Assembly (NCBI RefSeq): GCF_000835495.1
Contig: NW_015622542.1
Coordinates: 1,572,485-1,636,484 of the forward strand
From: Cladophialophora immunda
Lineage: Eukaryota > Ascomycota > Eurotiomycetes > Chaetothyriales > Herpotrichiellaceae
DNA length: 64,000 nt
Reading direction: 5' to 3'
Each line of letters opens with the position of its first letter. The stretch's first letter is position 1. This document shows, piece by piece, positions 21,695 through 34,253 of this stretch. The position numbers and the translations under genes are program-made. The notes below the pieces were generated by a model. It was not told the DNA's origin, made no database searches, and saw only the letters and a program-made list of their open reading frames with translations.

Positions 21695-24160
21695 TCACGC
21701 AGTAGACGCCGCCTGACTGGTCTCGACAAATTCGTTGAATTCTTCCAGGCCCAAAAAAGAATTCAGCAGGTCAGACCCGTCGTTTCTGTCGGGTTCGGGA
21801 TGGCTTGGTTAGCTCTGATCCGTGGACGTCCAAGCCACGAGAGGGCTTCGGGCCGAGAAACTCACTGATAGTCAATGCCATTCATGAAACAGTCTTGCGA
21901 CCCGGTAAAGGCGAAGTCGAAAGCCAGGATGTCATCGACCGAGGGCATCATCTCGCTCTGACTGAGGTCGTTGGACGTCGGTGTCAAAGTCGTAGGCGGT
22001 TGCGCCGACTCGGGATTCGGCAAGGCGGTGGAGGGATTCTGTTTGCCCGCTCGATCGGCCGTCTTCAGCAGCTTCTCTTGCGCGCGTTCGAACATCTGGA
22101 AGGCTCCGTCGGCACCCCAGTAGGTGTCTTTCAGCTCCGCCTGGAAGATCATACACAGCTGCAACCTGTGGTGCCCAAGGCGCGAGATCGAACGAGTACT
22201 GGACGTACAGTCCAGCAGATGGATCTGCATGGCCAGGACCAAGGGGCTGATGCTAGATGACGGCTCAGCTTTGGAGTGGTTGGACAGACTAGATACCCAC
22301 ATTGCGGGACTTATAGCATCGACCAGGTCCAAGTTCATGATTTGCTCCAGAATGGCGTTCATGTTGTTTGCAGCAGCTCGCGTTTTCTGGGCTGCTTTGG
22401 TCCTGTGCGACGACTGCACCGCATCCACGGGATCCTTGGGGCGAGACAGGACAAACGGGCGGAACAGCATGATTGTGATGGCTCTATGTATACGTCAGCA
22501 AAGGCTGTCGTGGGAGGGAAGGGAATGGGGAGAAATGACTCGTGATGAAGTCGAACCTGGCAAGCGAAGAGCTGCTCATACGGATTCGATGACTGCCCAA
22601 TCGTGGCCAGGGCTGCATATTCTTGCAGTTCAGCCTCGTATTTCTCGAGTTCTGCGGCGTCAACTCGTCCCAGATTCTTCGAATGTAGCCTCAAAATTCT
22701 GCCCAACAAGATGCTTAACCTCGCGAAGCTGCTCCATAGCTCGCCAACGACGTTCGACGAATAAACGATGCACTTCTCCTTTACAAGGCGAGGAACCGCA
22801 TCCAGGTCTTCAGCGACGTCGGAGGGACTTGGCAAGGGCGTGTCGCAGTCCTCCAAATCAATCCTCATCGGCCGCCCTTTGATGAAGGCAAGCCATCGGT
22901 CTCGGACCACGCAAGACCACCAGATTCGCCGGGCCAAACGTATCTTGTCGGCCGGTAGGGGACCTCGCGGCCTCTCACCGAAGGCGGAGCGATGTAATCC
23001 CATGCTCTGAGCCATTGAGATCGCGATTCCCGTCCAGTGCCAGGCCTCAAACCGGTCCTGGCTGTCTGGGTGCCAGTATCCCAGAATGATAACGGCCTGC
23101 ACCAATGCGAAGTGGTCGGTCTCCTGGTTGTTGTCGTAAAGCAGCTTTGGAGTGGCGGTTAGACTGATTTCATGTCACCCTGCGCATCCACTCGAGCGTA
23201 CGAACCTTGACATGCTGGTACATTGCGAGCTTCATGGCCTTTTTCGTCTGAAACCCGGACTTTCTTACCGTTTCCATGGGCAGGAACTATTTTTTGCAGT
23301 GTTAGACGGCGAAGGATGAAAGCAGGTGAGATCAGGTCTCACACTGGCGGCGACGTGGAGAATGCTCCATAACAGGATGAGACTGACGCCTTCGCAGCCA
23401 CGCCGGGAGTACTGGTCCAAAAAGGACTTTGCGTCGAGAACAGGAAGGAGAGGGTGCGCATTGCGAAAGAAAGCGATCACTGCTTTGTCACAGACATCTT
23501 TAGGGGGGATAGAGAAGGCGCCTTTGACTCGCAGGAACTCAAGTTCCTCCGGCGGCGTCTTCTTCGCAGCATAGCCTGGAACCAAGTACGTTTCGAAGAT
23601 GAACGTCTGCGCCGAATCCACAGGCTTGAGCAGCTCCCCCAACGATCCAGCTGTTTCGCCGTCGTCGCCTGTTCGAAGTTAGGAGGTATTTCCCGGGTTG
23701 GGGGATCTTCTCTACCTGTATATGACAGGGCTGCACGGTTTATTGGCCACGGGCTGCCCTGTGAAGGCGCAAGAAATGCGCTCCCTTTGGAAGCGCGATT
23801 CAGGACCTCACACTCGTCTTCGCGCTGTGGAGTAGATCCATCGGCACCGGTCGGGTGCAGGTGAGGGAGCATCTCAGACCTCGCGGGTGCCAAGTCAGAG
23901 TTGTCTCCGGCATTGTTGGCACTATATCCATGAATTCGCATCAGTCTCCCAGACAAGGTGAATACCGCTTACCCTCTTTTCTTGCGAGGGACCACCTGAC
24001 ACTCGACACGGTCTAGCGAGCAGTTCGCACATGGCCGTCCAACAGCAGCAACATTGCAACGAACCTTCCTCGAGTTGCAGTTGCGGCAGGCGATTTTGGC
24101 TCGTCGTCGACCGCGTCCACCGGGAGATGGGACGCCGTCGGCCGCGCGGACGTCGTTCAT
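21695..24160 (-). CDS. Zn(II)2Cys6 fungal transcription factor
   Basis: Seven exons (24160-23973, 23921-23716, 23668-23343, 23286-23206, 23144-22540, 22483-21866, 21785-21695) code 704 residues. The binuclear zinc cluster is at C25, C28, C35, C44, C47 and C54, preceded by an Arg-rich patch. The fungal-specific middle homology region follows (YLVPGYAAKKTPPEELEF; HWTGIAISMAQSMGLHR; RLARRIWWSCVVRDRW). The type resembles cutinase-factor/AmdR-like regulators. The fifth intron uses an atypical GTCATT donor. If the last intron (CA|GTGAGT) stays in, a TGA ends the protein at once; if it is spliced, an acidic tail (LLNSFLGLEEFNEFVE) is added, which looks like an activation domain. It is probably the local regulator of the 17-28.6 kb genes. 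The start is the first ATG before the cluster. Confidence 0.85.
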
Positions 24161-24584
24161 GTGTCGAGGCTCTTCGGACAGACCGCTTGGTCGGCACACA
24201 CCCAGAAGCCCGCTAGCGTTCGCAGAGATAAGGATTGATTCTCAATGCCATCACTGACTGCAAGTTGTCTCACGACTCCTTTATTATCTCGGTCCAAGGA
24301 TGAGGAGCCGAGGCATCGGCATTATGGTATAACAACCCCATTAATCCTGACAAGGCCCATTCTCCAAGGGTGAGGAGAATGCTGTTTAACGAGGACCAAC
24401 AACGCAAATAGCATCTCGCGCACCAGGACAATGAGATGATCGTTCTCCGTTGGGGAAGTGCGCAGGATAGTATTGTGGGCTTCGTTGTATCGTCTAATTC
24501 CCACCGAGGGGGAAATGATCATCTCGCATGTCATCTCTCCACGAACGGTAGGGACTTTGTCTATGCATATTGTAAAAGGACCAA
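24161..24584. other. Promoter of the regulator gene / 3' end of the hydrolase gene
   Basis: Tandem minus-strand genes flank it. No coding signal, RNA gene or repeat is seen. Confidence 0.5.
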
Positions 24585-25801
24585 CTACTTCCTCGCAGGG
24601 AGGCCCTTCTCTATATCAGCTATCCATTCCCATTTGAGATCCCTCCCCAGCCCGCGCGCCTTCCAGTCATTCACCGCCTCGGGGAAGAAAGGCATTTCTA
24701 CATGCCTCACGCAGGAATCGTGCGCGAGCAGTACCAGCACGTTGTCGTCGCCGTCGAACTCCTGCATCCTGCCGATGGTACGGATGGCTTCCTCCAGGTC
24801 AGCCCCCCATTTTGGTTGCCACAGCGGTCCCTTGGGGGGTCGGCCTCGGGAGGCGTTCAGGTCCTCGAAACACGATCCGGGGCAGAAAGGCACCGCCCGG
24901 TCCATTGACGGCAGAGGGTTGGGCAGGATCGAGGCCGGCAGGGGAAGCGGTGCTGAGGGTCTGAATTCGGCGCAGTGGTGCGCACAGTCGCCGCCCAAGA
25001 AGAGGAACGTGGCGGGGTCTGCGGTCGTTCTAACCAGAGCACACAGGTGGCCGACGCTGTGTCCCGGCGTGTCGAGGAGGTAGAGCGAGCCGTCGAGGAA
25101 ATAGTCAAAGGCGCGAAAGCTGCCGATCTCCAAAGACCCGGGGCCTTGAAAGTTGAGCTCGTGGATCTTTCTGCCTCTACATGCCGTCCGTTTTAGCCGA
25201 AGTCGCTCCCTGCGATGGATAGAAAACGAAACCGCTTACTTGACGTCCCTCTCATTGATGCCCCCGACTCCCGAGTTGCCTCCGCCAGGGCCCAAAAAGG
25301 TTTCCTGTGCGCCAGGGCCGAGGACTAGTGTGGTCGTTGGGGGAAACAGAGCCACATCGCCCTTGTGATCCCAATGAGTGTGACTGCGACCTGACCATCA
25401 GCCTCGTGTTTGGAGACATGGCGGCGTGCACCTCCCTAAACGCACCTCCAAATCACCGCGTTAACCTCGTCTCGCCTAATGTTGTTCTCCTCGAGCACTT
25501 CCGCCACGTCTTTCTCCACTTCGATACGATGACCAACCTTCTTCAGCCGATCGGCAACCTCTGGTCCGAGCACGGTGAGATCTTTCGGGACGCCGAGATC
25601 GAACAACAGCCTTTGACCAGAAGGGTGTTCGAGGAGGAACGACAGCGAGGGCACGGGTCTGACGCGCTCGACGCCAGGAATCGGCGGGTGGTACAGGTTG
25701 TTGGCCGAGGAGCCGGAGATGGTCGTCAGGTCGATGATTTTCGTGGTAATAGCCACGGTGGACTCCGGGATCTGAAGACCTTGTAGTCTTCCTGGGGACA
25801 T
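24585..25801 (-). CDS. Metallo-beta-lactamase-fold hydrolase
   Basis: Exons 25801-25446, 25383-25240 and 25176-24585 give 363 residues. The zinc motif SHTHWDHKGD (HxHxDH, residues 120-125) is assembled across the first splice, and a second metal His appears in LLDTPGHSVGHLCALV. A further His/Asp lies in FLGGDCAHH and ends the metal shell. The arrangement matches the lactonase-like branch that includes N-acyl homoserine lactonases, and fungal members are frequent in secondary-metabolite clusters. The substrate is unknown; lactone or thioester hydrolysis is a reasonable guess. The ATG at 25801 was chosen because upstream in-frame residues are not family-like. It follows the exporter gene on the same strand, consistent with a shared pathway. 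Confidence 0.87.
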
Positions 25802-26482
25802 TGTCGAGGCGGCGAAGTGTTGGACGGAGAAATAAGTAACGAAGGAGGTAATTAGTTGGTTCCTGGATCTGCTGCAACAGGGATAGTGTGAGGGCCTTCC
25901 AACCAACTACTTATACTGTATGTACCATACTTGGGACACGGCAATCGCTCTGGTTGCAGACGAGGGCTGTCGCAGCCGGCACGTTGCCCTCCATCCCGGC
26001 CAACTCGGCAAAAGGGTTTCGTGGACTCGTCACGGATTGATTCATGGCCCCCGTCGTGGACCATCACTTCGTTGTTGTAAAACCGAGCGCTACCTCGGTC
26101 ACAGCCTTGTTGCCTCGTCGGGTTCTCACCAGCAGCATGCCGGACGATATGGAGGCGGCTTCGGCAGTACTGAAAAATCCATTTTGCCATCGAATATGGT
26201 GATCCGATCCTTAGTCTCTTGAGAGATATCTTCGAATGCATTTGGGTGAGCGATTGAAAAGGGGGAGAGCGGCCGGGATTGGCCTATGATGTCTTCCTGG
26301 ATGGGCTGTGTTTCGATCACGAAGCGGTATTTCATAAATATCTAGCCAAATTGCTTTTCTTCGGACGGCGAAGAAACCTACGCGACCGGCCCTCTCAACG
26401 ACGTCCAAACGATGCCTTGCATGAAGAGGGTCGCGCCCTCATGTCCTGACAGTGCTACAACTGCTCGTACATATGCTGCTGT
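25802..26482. other. Promoter region of the hydrolase gene
   Basis: Between the exporter stop and the hydrolase start, both on the minus strand. Short frames show no motif. Nothing else is seen. Confidence 0.5.
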
Positions 26483-28607
26483 TCATTCACCTGTGTCGTT
26501 CACGGTCGACTGCTCGTTCAACAGCTTTACAGCCCTTGCCCCTGTCTTCTGAGACTGCGGCGTGCTCCTGATGAAACAGGCACATATAACCGCCAGCCCG
26601 CCAAATCCAACGGCAGTCAGCCATACCACACCAGTGGCATACACGTAGCCCTTCTTGACCGCAAGTTCACACAGGCTTATAACCTCGTTGGTGATGTGAG
26701 GTACCGTCTTGTAGGCTTTGGCAGTGTTCGCAACGGCAGCTGTGACTAGTAACGCAGTCTCCGACTTCGGAAATCCTGTGGCGGCCACGACTTCATTGAT
26801 GTTTCGAACCAGCCGACCGGAATAGGCGTTTGAAAGGATCGTGCTGTAGATGGCCACCCCGATCGCCCCTCCCATGAGGCGAATGGTGGATAGCACTCCT
26901 GATGCGACACCACTGAAGCAAGATAGATCAGTCGTGTGTGACGCAATAGCCGGATAAGACGGAAAGCCTTTACTTACATATCAGCCTGATCCTCTAGAGC
27001 TAGCGAAATAATGGGGAAGGAAAGGAACAAGGGCTGGTTAACGAAGCACGAGAGGATGAAGACGGTGGCAACCGCTTGTGCGTTGTCGTTGACGCCCAGC
27101 GACGCAAGAGAGCCGGTTAGGGCGATTTGAATGACGAGGCAAAAGACAATTTGCCATCGCTCATGGTTCAGGCGCGAGAATATCAGGACGATGGAGATGC
27201 CAGCAACTGGTAAGGCGAAGATCAGTCTCCCAAAAAAAATCACGATTCGTGTTGGATGGCTTACCCCAAGTCCCCAGATTCGTGATTGTTGCGTAGACGC
27301 CGCGCAGTATGGTGGCATTGGCAGGAACGAAAAGAAGTGCAGTCTCCTGAGGCCAGAGCACCGGCAGGCTGTAGTAGAACATCCCGCTCACAAAGGATAC
27401 TACGAGAACCACCACGAACCTGGTAGTACGGTGAGTATCAGTACATCTGCTTTTCCGTGCATCATGCTTACGAGCGAACATTGCGAAACAATCGAGGGGG
27501 CATCAGAGGGAGCTTCGAATTCGTCCAGTTCTCCCACGCGCCGAACGCTACCCAGAGGACGAGCCCTAGTACCAGTGGAGCCAACGTCTGTGGCGACTTC
27601 CAGGGATAACGACGACCGCCGAAGTTGAGTCCAACGAGGAAGAGAATCCCGGCAGACGTGAAGAGAAGCAGCCCAACGTAGTCGATCTCCTTGGCAAGCT
27701 CCAGCCGGTGTTTTGTGCCGTGATACTTGTTCTCGAAGTTCGGAGGCTGGTAGAAGAAGAAGAGGAGCAAGAAGGCAACGGCAGCGACAGCGCACATGTA
27801 CCAGTAGCAGGCTTTCCAGCCCAGAGCAGAGTGATCCATGATACCGTAAGCGATCAGGGGAGACACCAAAGCTGGCAGACCGCAGACGCATCCCAGACCT
27901 AGCACACATATGTCAGCTGGCTGTGGGAGTCACACTCATAGCCATTGCAAATTTACCAATAAAGAAGGTCCTTTTCTTGTAGGGCACCAGTTCCATCAGG
28001 CATGCATAGTAAGTTTCCTGGATTCCCGCCGCGATGCCGAAGAAGATGCCGCTGACAATCATTTGGGGAATACTCTTTCCCGTGGCACCAACTGGGGGGC
28101 CGACAAAGAAAATGGTCAGCAGAAGTGTCGTAGAAGAGACACGCAGGGCAATCTACCCATCGTGGTACATACTGATTGTTCCAATAAAGGCCAGGGTGCT
28201 ACCGCATAGCATGAAGTATCGCCGGCCAAAGATGTCGCCCAGGCGGCCAGCAATACTGACAATGATGGCCGCGCAAAGGGACCACGAATTCGCAATCCAG
28301 GTATACGAAGGGTCAGGCCCGAGGTCCGCTTCAATGTAGCTCAAAATGGTCGAGGGAATGAGAAGTGTCGTCTCATAGCAGATCACCTGAAATACCAAGG
28401 CCTGCTCGGACGTTAGGCCTTTCCTCGCATGTTCGCAGATGAAGTCAAGCTTACGATGAACGCAAGGGCAAGTCGCCAGGAGATCTTCTCGTCCTCATGC
28501 TGAACGTCGACGACGGGGTTGATCAGATCTGAGTGTTTCTCGGTGGAAGACTCCAGATCGGCCACGTCTTCGACCTGCCCAACTTCGATTTGTTTTGGGA
28601 AATCCAT
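26483..28607 (-). CDS. MFS transporter, TRI12/siderophore-type drug exporter
   Basis: Seven exons (28607-28455, 28401-28173, 28091-27957, 27898-27472, 27419-27265, 27206-26978, 26912-26483) code 585 residues, the usual length for this family. After a polar N-terminus of about 45 residues the hydrophobic segments follow in series. The signature loop after the second segment is AGRLGDIFGRRYFML and the third region has GIFFGIAAGIQETYYACL. The last quarter (GVLSTIRLMGGAIGVAIYSTIL) is the family C motif-like segment. The nearest named relatives are the trichothecene efflux pump TRI12 and siderophore transporters, 14-helix proton antiporters in the plasma membrane or vesicles. Given the neighbouring regulator and enzymes, it probably exports the product or a toxic intermediate of this locus. 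Confidence 0.87.
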
Positions 28608-29032
28608 GGTCACGGTCAAAGCACCTGGTAATGCACAGAGAGTAGAAAACCGGGGCAATGATCCCCATGGGGTTGAAGAGACGTCTACTATGTATGTCGA
28701 GATGCATAATGTCCAAGTGGCTTTTGGTGGGAACACTAACGACCGAGAAGAAAATATATCTCGGCTATTCGGCTTGATAGAGATCACATACGGACAGTCT
28801 ATATGTCGGGAAGGCTCGCTTGTCCGGCTCATTGAAAGCCACGCGATCTTTGACGACTGTTAGTCGGCGTGCTCCTCTTGTCTTTCCCTTGAGCAAGATC
28901 CAGAGTTCTCTCCGTGGGCATACATAGATGACACCAAACGCCACAATCACAAACGACAAGAAACTGCCGACGACAAAGGTCTAAATGATAAAACAGCCAT
29001 TGATTCCCATCACCTCTTCGGAACCAACATCA
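28608..29032. other. Intergenic / exporter promoter
   Basis: Lies between the 3' end of RAV1 and the start of the exporter, both minus strand. No coding signal is seen. Confidence 0.5.
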
Positions 29033-32000
29033 TCAGAATCCAAAACTATCGAGTAGACTGTCCGCGCTCGGCTCCTCGAACATGGTCGGCATCGGCTTTT
29101 TCTTCTGCTGCTCCTTCTTCTTCTCTGCCTGCGGGATATTCTCCTCGTCTTCTTCCTTCTCGAGATCGTAGAATGTCTTTCGGCGCTGGAGGCCCGGGCT
29201 GGGTGGTAGGGGAACTTCGTCCACGGTCGCTTTGACGGTTTGCTTGGCTGGGCTTTCAGCGATAAACTCCCAGTCTCTGACGAGGGACAGTGCTAGAACG
29301 TCGCACCCCATATGGAGATACTGCCTCACGCAGCGCATGACGAAACTCCATTCATCTCTTGCGCTGAGGACCTCGCTGCGCCATTCATTTCGCTTCGCCA
29401 GCTGGGCCCGAAGTTGGGTGTACAGTAGGGCCAGAAGAGGGTCGTTGGCGGCGTAGCTGAGTGATCCAACCATTCCTGTCTCCTCGTATCCGTCGAGTAG
29501 GGGCTTGCCCACGATTTTGTGCACAGGATGTACGAGGACCTGGATGGCCACGTCCTTGTGATCAAGGATTGCCGCATACGCCCAACTCGCCATCCACCGT
29601 CCTTGCTCGCTGTCAACGGCCAAGGGGAGAATGGTCTGTTCCAATAACCGAGTTAAAGTAGAGGATTGTTTGCTGCTTTCACTCTCGTATACCCTTGCAA
29701 TGGCAATGGCGAGCTGCAAATCTTGTAGCTGATGTATGCAGACATTGATCGCGTCCCAGGGACTGTCCGCAAGCAAGAAGAAGGCAGCCGCGTAGTGAAA
29801 ACGTCGCTTGCTAAGCAAGGCATATGCGTTCTTCAGCGCGCTGGCTTTCCATCTCGGGTCGTCGAAGTTGTTAGCCAACAGCTTCATGGTGTTTTCTTTT
29901 TCTCTAACCCCGATCGACGTTCTCCAGAGCCCCAAGAGGACGGACTTTTTTCGAAGGGAAAGATAATATAGGGAACAATCCACTGGGTTGCGGTCTTCGT
30001 TCCTTGTAAACTCGGTTCGACCAACATTCTCCATCTGCTGCCGAAGGGCTTCCACATCAGAGAGCCAGCAAAATAGTCCCGACTTGTGCGCTGCTTCCCA
30101 GGTGAGTTTACCACCATACCAGCGAGTAACCAGGTCAACAAGAACTTCCTGGGAGGTGCTCAGCGAGGCGAATGCAATTGCACTCCATGGAACACCTTTC
30201 TCGCCGCATGTGTAAAGTGCCTGAAGATAGCGCTGACCGTTGGCATCGACTGACTCCTCGTGCTTCTCTATCTCTGAGACCACTTCCACCTGTTCCACTA
30301 GTTTAGTTTGTTCATCGTTCGTCAGCTGCCACAGTCTATACCGTCGCAAGTTACCATCAAGACTTTCTGCGTAATCTGAAAGCCGGGGGTTCTCGGTGTC
30401 CCCATTCAGATCACCGTTCATGGTATAGAATGGCTTGTCAACCGGCTGGCTCTTGTTCGCGGCACTTGTGATTCTGTCAGGCCGGATGTTGAGGAGGCTG
30501 GACAACTCATCCCCTTCACTGAAGTACTTCAGATCCCGATGAAGGTGATTGAACACGTTCTTGGCGGCCTTCACCGCTCCGATGCATGTAAGTAGGGCGA
30601 GAAATGTCGGATGGAAAACGGGAACCAAGGCGTTCAGCATTGCCATCAGGGCGAAAGTTTCTTTATTTCGCATCTTTGCTCGCACATCTCGAAGTGGCTT
30701 GGCAGACTCATTGTGGTGGCTACTCGCGTATCCCTTGAAGACGAAAAGCTGAATGCCGGCTCCCACGACGAGATCGCCGCTTCTCAGCCAGCATAGGTCT
30801 CCAATTGAGTGGGTGGTATAGTCCCTTATTCTGATGTGCCGCAAATCTACCCATGCCGATTCACGACCTGGGTAGGCGTATCGGACCTGGCCTAGAATGA
30901 CGATGTGGTAGTCAAAGCAGACTGCAACCAAGGCCAAACCTTGTGGTGAGACGGCCCACGCAAATGTATGCACGGTGTCAGTCCCATCGAGCTCATGGTC
31001 GTACTCCCACGAGCCGGTCTTGCCGTCCCATATGCTGAGCATGGTGCTGTCATCATTGACAACAACGATCTTACCATACCCGCTTGCACTGATCGCTCGC
31101 GGCTGACGAATGTTGGTCTCGATCAAAGCGCCAGATATGAGGTGTGGCTTTGTAGAATCTGGTTCTTCCTGAGACCTGACCATCTCCAAGGTGCCTTCCT
31201 TGGCAAGTGCTGCAGCAAAGCCTAGAGCGTTGATCTCACGTGGATCAGCCGGTCGGTTGTTGGTGCTCATGTTGTCACAAACAGAAATCAAGGCGTTGTA
31301 CCGATTGTGCGCGTGCAGCCGGACATCCCCTAATGATCGTATCATCTCGCGATAACCGTTTGTTGCACCGGGTTCTTTTGCTGGAAGGAGCAGTTCCCAG
31401 GCTTCAACAGTCCCGTCCGCGTAATACCCCACGATAACCCGACTGGTCAGTTCTCGTTCGCTGGCGATTCGACTTTGCGTAATGCGCTCTGGGAAACGAT
31501 TCCCCTCGGGAGTCCAGACACCAAGCCTTTTGGCTTTTGCTTCGCGAATATCCCATAGTTCGAGACCATGGCTACTCAGAATTGCCGCATATCGCCCGCG
31601 AGACAAGATCACCGCGTCTTTGATCTCAATGTTGACGTTGAACGAACTCCTTCGCAAGAGAGGAGCCCTGGATAGAGTTCCTTCGTGCTGCCAGATGCTG
31701 GTGTTGCCGTCGTCTGTACTGGACAAGACGACGTTGCCAACTACATTTCGGACGATTCGTCGAACTGGCGTACCGTGTCCCGCCAGTGTTGAAATCAGTT
31801 CGGCCCTATCTCGCCTCGCGGCTGTATCAAAGAGATGCGTGATTTGGCTGTCATACCAATCAATGTCACCCGCAAAAGAGTGGAGGAGGATTGACAACGA
31901 TGACGGAGTTGCGCCACCAGCGAAGATACAGAATTGTACATAATCTTCCAACGGGTCGCTGAGTTGTGGAACATGGATATTCATGCCGTCGACATGTGAA

Positions 32001-33061
32001 ATGTGAAACACCGAAGGAGGCATTCTGTTCTTGTACCCGGCATTCTCTAATCCCCACACAGACATGTGGCCCAGACTGTCCAGGACGACGCAGATCTCTG
32101 GGCTTCGATTGGCAATCTCGATGAGATGCTCAAGGGCATGGTCCGCTGTTTTGGTAGTAGAGCTCTGGACCGCCTTTTCTGTGGCCGTCGAAAAGTCACG
32201 GCTGTCAATGATGAAGGCATATCGTCTGGTACTGATGGAATTGGCACTCAGCCTCCGTGGCTGGATCGAGGCGTTCATGTTGATCTCGCCGACCAGTTGT
32301 AGAACGGTCAGGGCGTGGGGATCGAAGGTGGTCCAGGCGCGGATGTGATTGTCGGAGCAAAACGTGTAGAGAAGGTTGTCCAGGTTCTGTTCCTCGTGCC
32401 ATGGTTTCCGCCAGTGCAAATTTGTGACCGCAGCCGGATGTGGTAGATAGGAAACATCGAATCTGGTGCCCTCAACTTCATACGAAAGCCGTCTCCATAT
32501 CTTCACGAGTCGGTCATACTGGCCCACTGAGGCGACCAAGCTACTGTCGGGAGAAAGGTATGCGAGTGCTGTGGGATACGCCAGCGGCTGGTTCCAAGCG
32601 ATGACAGGGGAACCAGATTCAGGTATAAACCACAGGACAAGCCTCGAACCACCAAGCAAGAGTTCCTGAGAAGATCCCCAGGACAAAGATTCCACCCGCA
32701 GTTCAGCAGGATTCTTCAACTCGTGGACCTGAGTCCATCTCAGCACACCCTCATCGCGACCGACAGGTCTGTAGATATAGACATGGTTTGCATCGCACAG
32801 TGCTATCCGACCAGTAGTCTCTTCGATGGTTATCGCAGTGAGGGAATCGACGGTGTCGACGTAGATGGTCTGGAGGATCGATCGAGGGCCGCTGAGGATG
32901 ACGGCGGCATTGCCGGAGATATATGCCTAAACACCTTGTCAAGATTGTAGCTGACAGTAGCAGAAAACAAGACAACTCACGACCAGACGCAGGCCACACC
33001 ACTGCGCGGTGCAAAGGGCCTGTCGCTTGGATTGAGGTCGCCCAGGCAGGATGGCTCGCAT
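29033..33061 (-). CDS. RAV1: RAVE complex subunit Rav1
   Basis: Exons 33061-32981 and 32926-29033 give 1324 residues, close to the expected length for filamentous fungi. The N-terminal half is built of WD-type repeats (for example ALAYLSPDSSLVASVGQYD and VRRIVRNVVGNVVLSSTDD). The conserved Rav1/DmX C-terminal domain follows (HYAAAFFLLADSPWDAINVC; GDVRLHAHNRYNAL is in the preceding part). The chain ends with SADSLLDSFGF after an acidic, Lys/Gln-rich tail. Rav1 is the scaffold of the RAVE complex with Skp1 and Rav2, which promotes reassembly of the vacuolar proton ATPase V1 and Vo sectors. The short first exon restores the expected start. The gene is divergent from the ubiquitin hydrolase gene and has the look of a conserved housekeeping gene. 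Confidence 0.93.
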
Positions 33062-33429
33062 AGGACCAATATTAAGGGGAAAGTGTTATTGTTTGAACCG
33101 CATGCTCGAGCGCAAACTTGGCTTGTCGTCAATTCACAAGGGTGATATATCAGTCGACGACGTAGTCACGCAATGGGGAGCGTGAATATCGGACATGGTG
33201 TGACGCGATAAAGGTACCGCAGGGCCAATTTCTCCGCGTCGAGGAGGGACTCCAAATTCAGCCTTGGGGTCCATCCCACTGAGTACGTCACGCAAGGCTG
33301 CCTTTCGCTTTGAATGCTGGCTTTCTCCAGAACTTCACCTTCGAGTCACGAACTTCACATTTGCTTCAAGACAGCCGGATTCATTAGACGAACGAACAGA
33401 AGAGTACTAATTGCGTCTACAACCCCAAG
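33062..33429. other. Divergent promoter region
   Basis: A compact bidirectional promoter between RAV1 (minus) and the ubiquitin hydrolase gene (plus). Nothing else is seen. Confidence 0.5.
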
Positions 33430-34231
33430 ATGTCTGCTCAGAAGACCTTCATTCCGCTTGGTGAACTCAATCCCGAGCCCAAGATTGTGTGAGCAACATG
33501 CTGATCCACGTTGTCTTATATTCACAGAGAACAACCCCAGAGTCATGACCAAATTGGCCCATCGACTGGGGCTGTCTCCAGCACTCTCTTTCCACGATGC
33601 ATACAGCTTGACTGACCCCGACTTGGTGGCCTTCTTACCTCGACCGGCCAGCGCTCTCCTGTTCACCTACCCAGTTACAACAACCGCTGAAGCCCACTAT
33701 GGCAAAACCAATGAGGCCGAAGCAGACTACGATGGCTCAGGCCCCGGAGAGCCCGTCATGTTCTACCACCAAACAATTCACCATGCCTGTGGCCTCATCG
33801 GCCTCCTCCATTGCACCACCAATGGGACGGCAGCCGACTTCATCCAAGAAGGGAGTGACCTCGAGAAATTGGTCAAAGATACAACTCCACTTAAACCCGC
33901 TGAGCGAGCTCAGTTCCTTCACGACTCAGAAATGCTGGAAATTGCTCACGCCGCAGCCGCCCAGTCCGGTGACAGCACAGCACCCCCACTGGGTGAAGAT
34001 CCCGGCCATGCTTTCATCGCATTTGTCAAGGGCAAGGACGGACATTTGTGGGAGTTGGAAGGAAGAAGAAAAGGGCCGGTCGATCGTGGTATGCTCGAGA
34101 AAGATGAGGATGTATTGAGTGACAAAGCGCTCGGTTTGGGGCCCCTTCCATTCCTCAAACGTGAGGAGGCGGCAGGTAGCGGGGACGTCAGGTTCAGCTG
34201 TACCGTGCTTGCTCCGAGTTTTGATGATTGA
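33430..34231 (+). CDS. YUH1: Ubiquitin C-terminal hydrolase (UCH/Yuh1 type)
   Basis: Exons 33430-33460 and 33528-34231 give 244 residues. The splice restores FIPLENNPRVM, the hallmark UCH start, with the junction in the Glu codon. The nucleophile is C98 in HHACGLIGLLH, the oxyanion Gln is Q92 and the general-base His is H171 in HAFIAFVKG. The usual third catalytic residue is an Asp in LDGR; here the position reads ELEGR, so a Glu (E188) stands in its place. UCH enzymes free ubiquitin or Nedd8 from short tails and precursors in the cytosol and nucleus. The stop is only 22 bp from the stop of the convergent PhyH gene, so the 3' untranslated regions probably overlap. Confidence 0.9.
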
Positions 34232-34253
34232 TGAAGAGGCACAGTTGCGTCGT

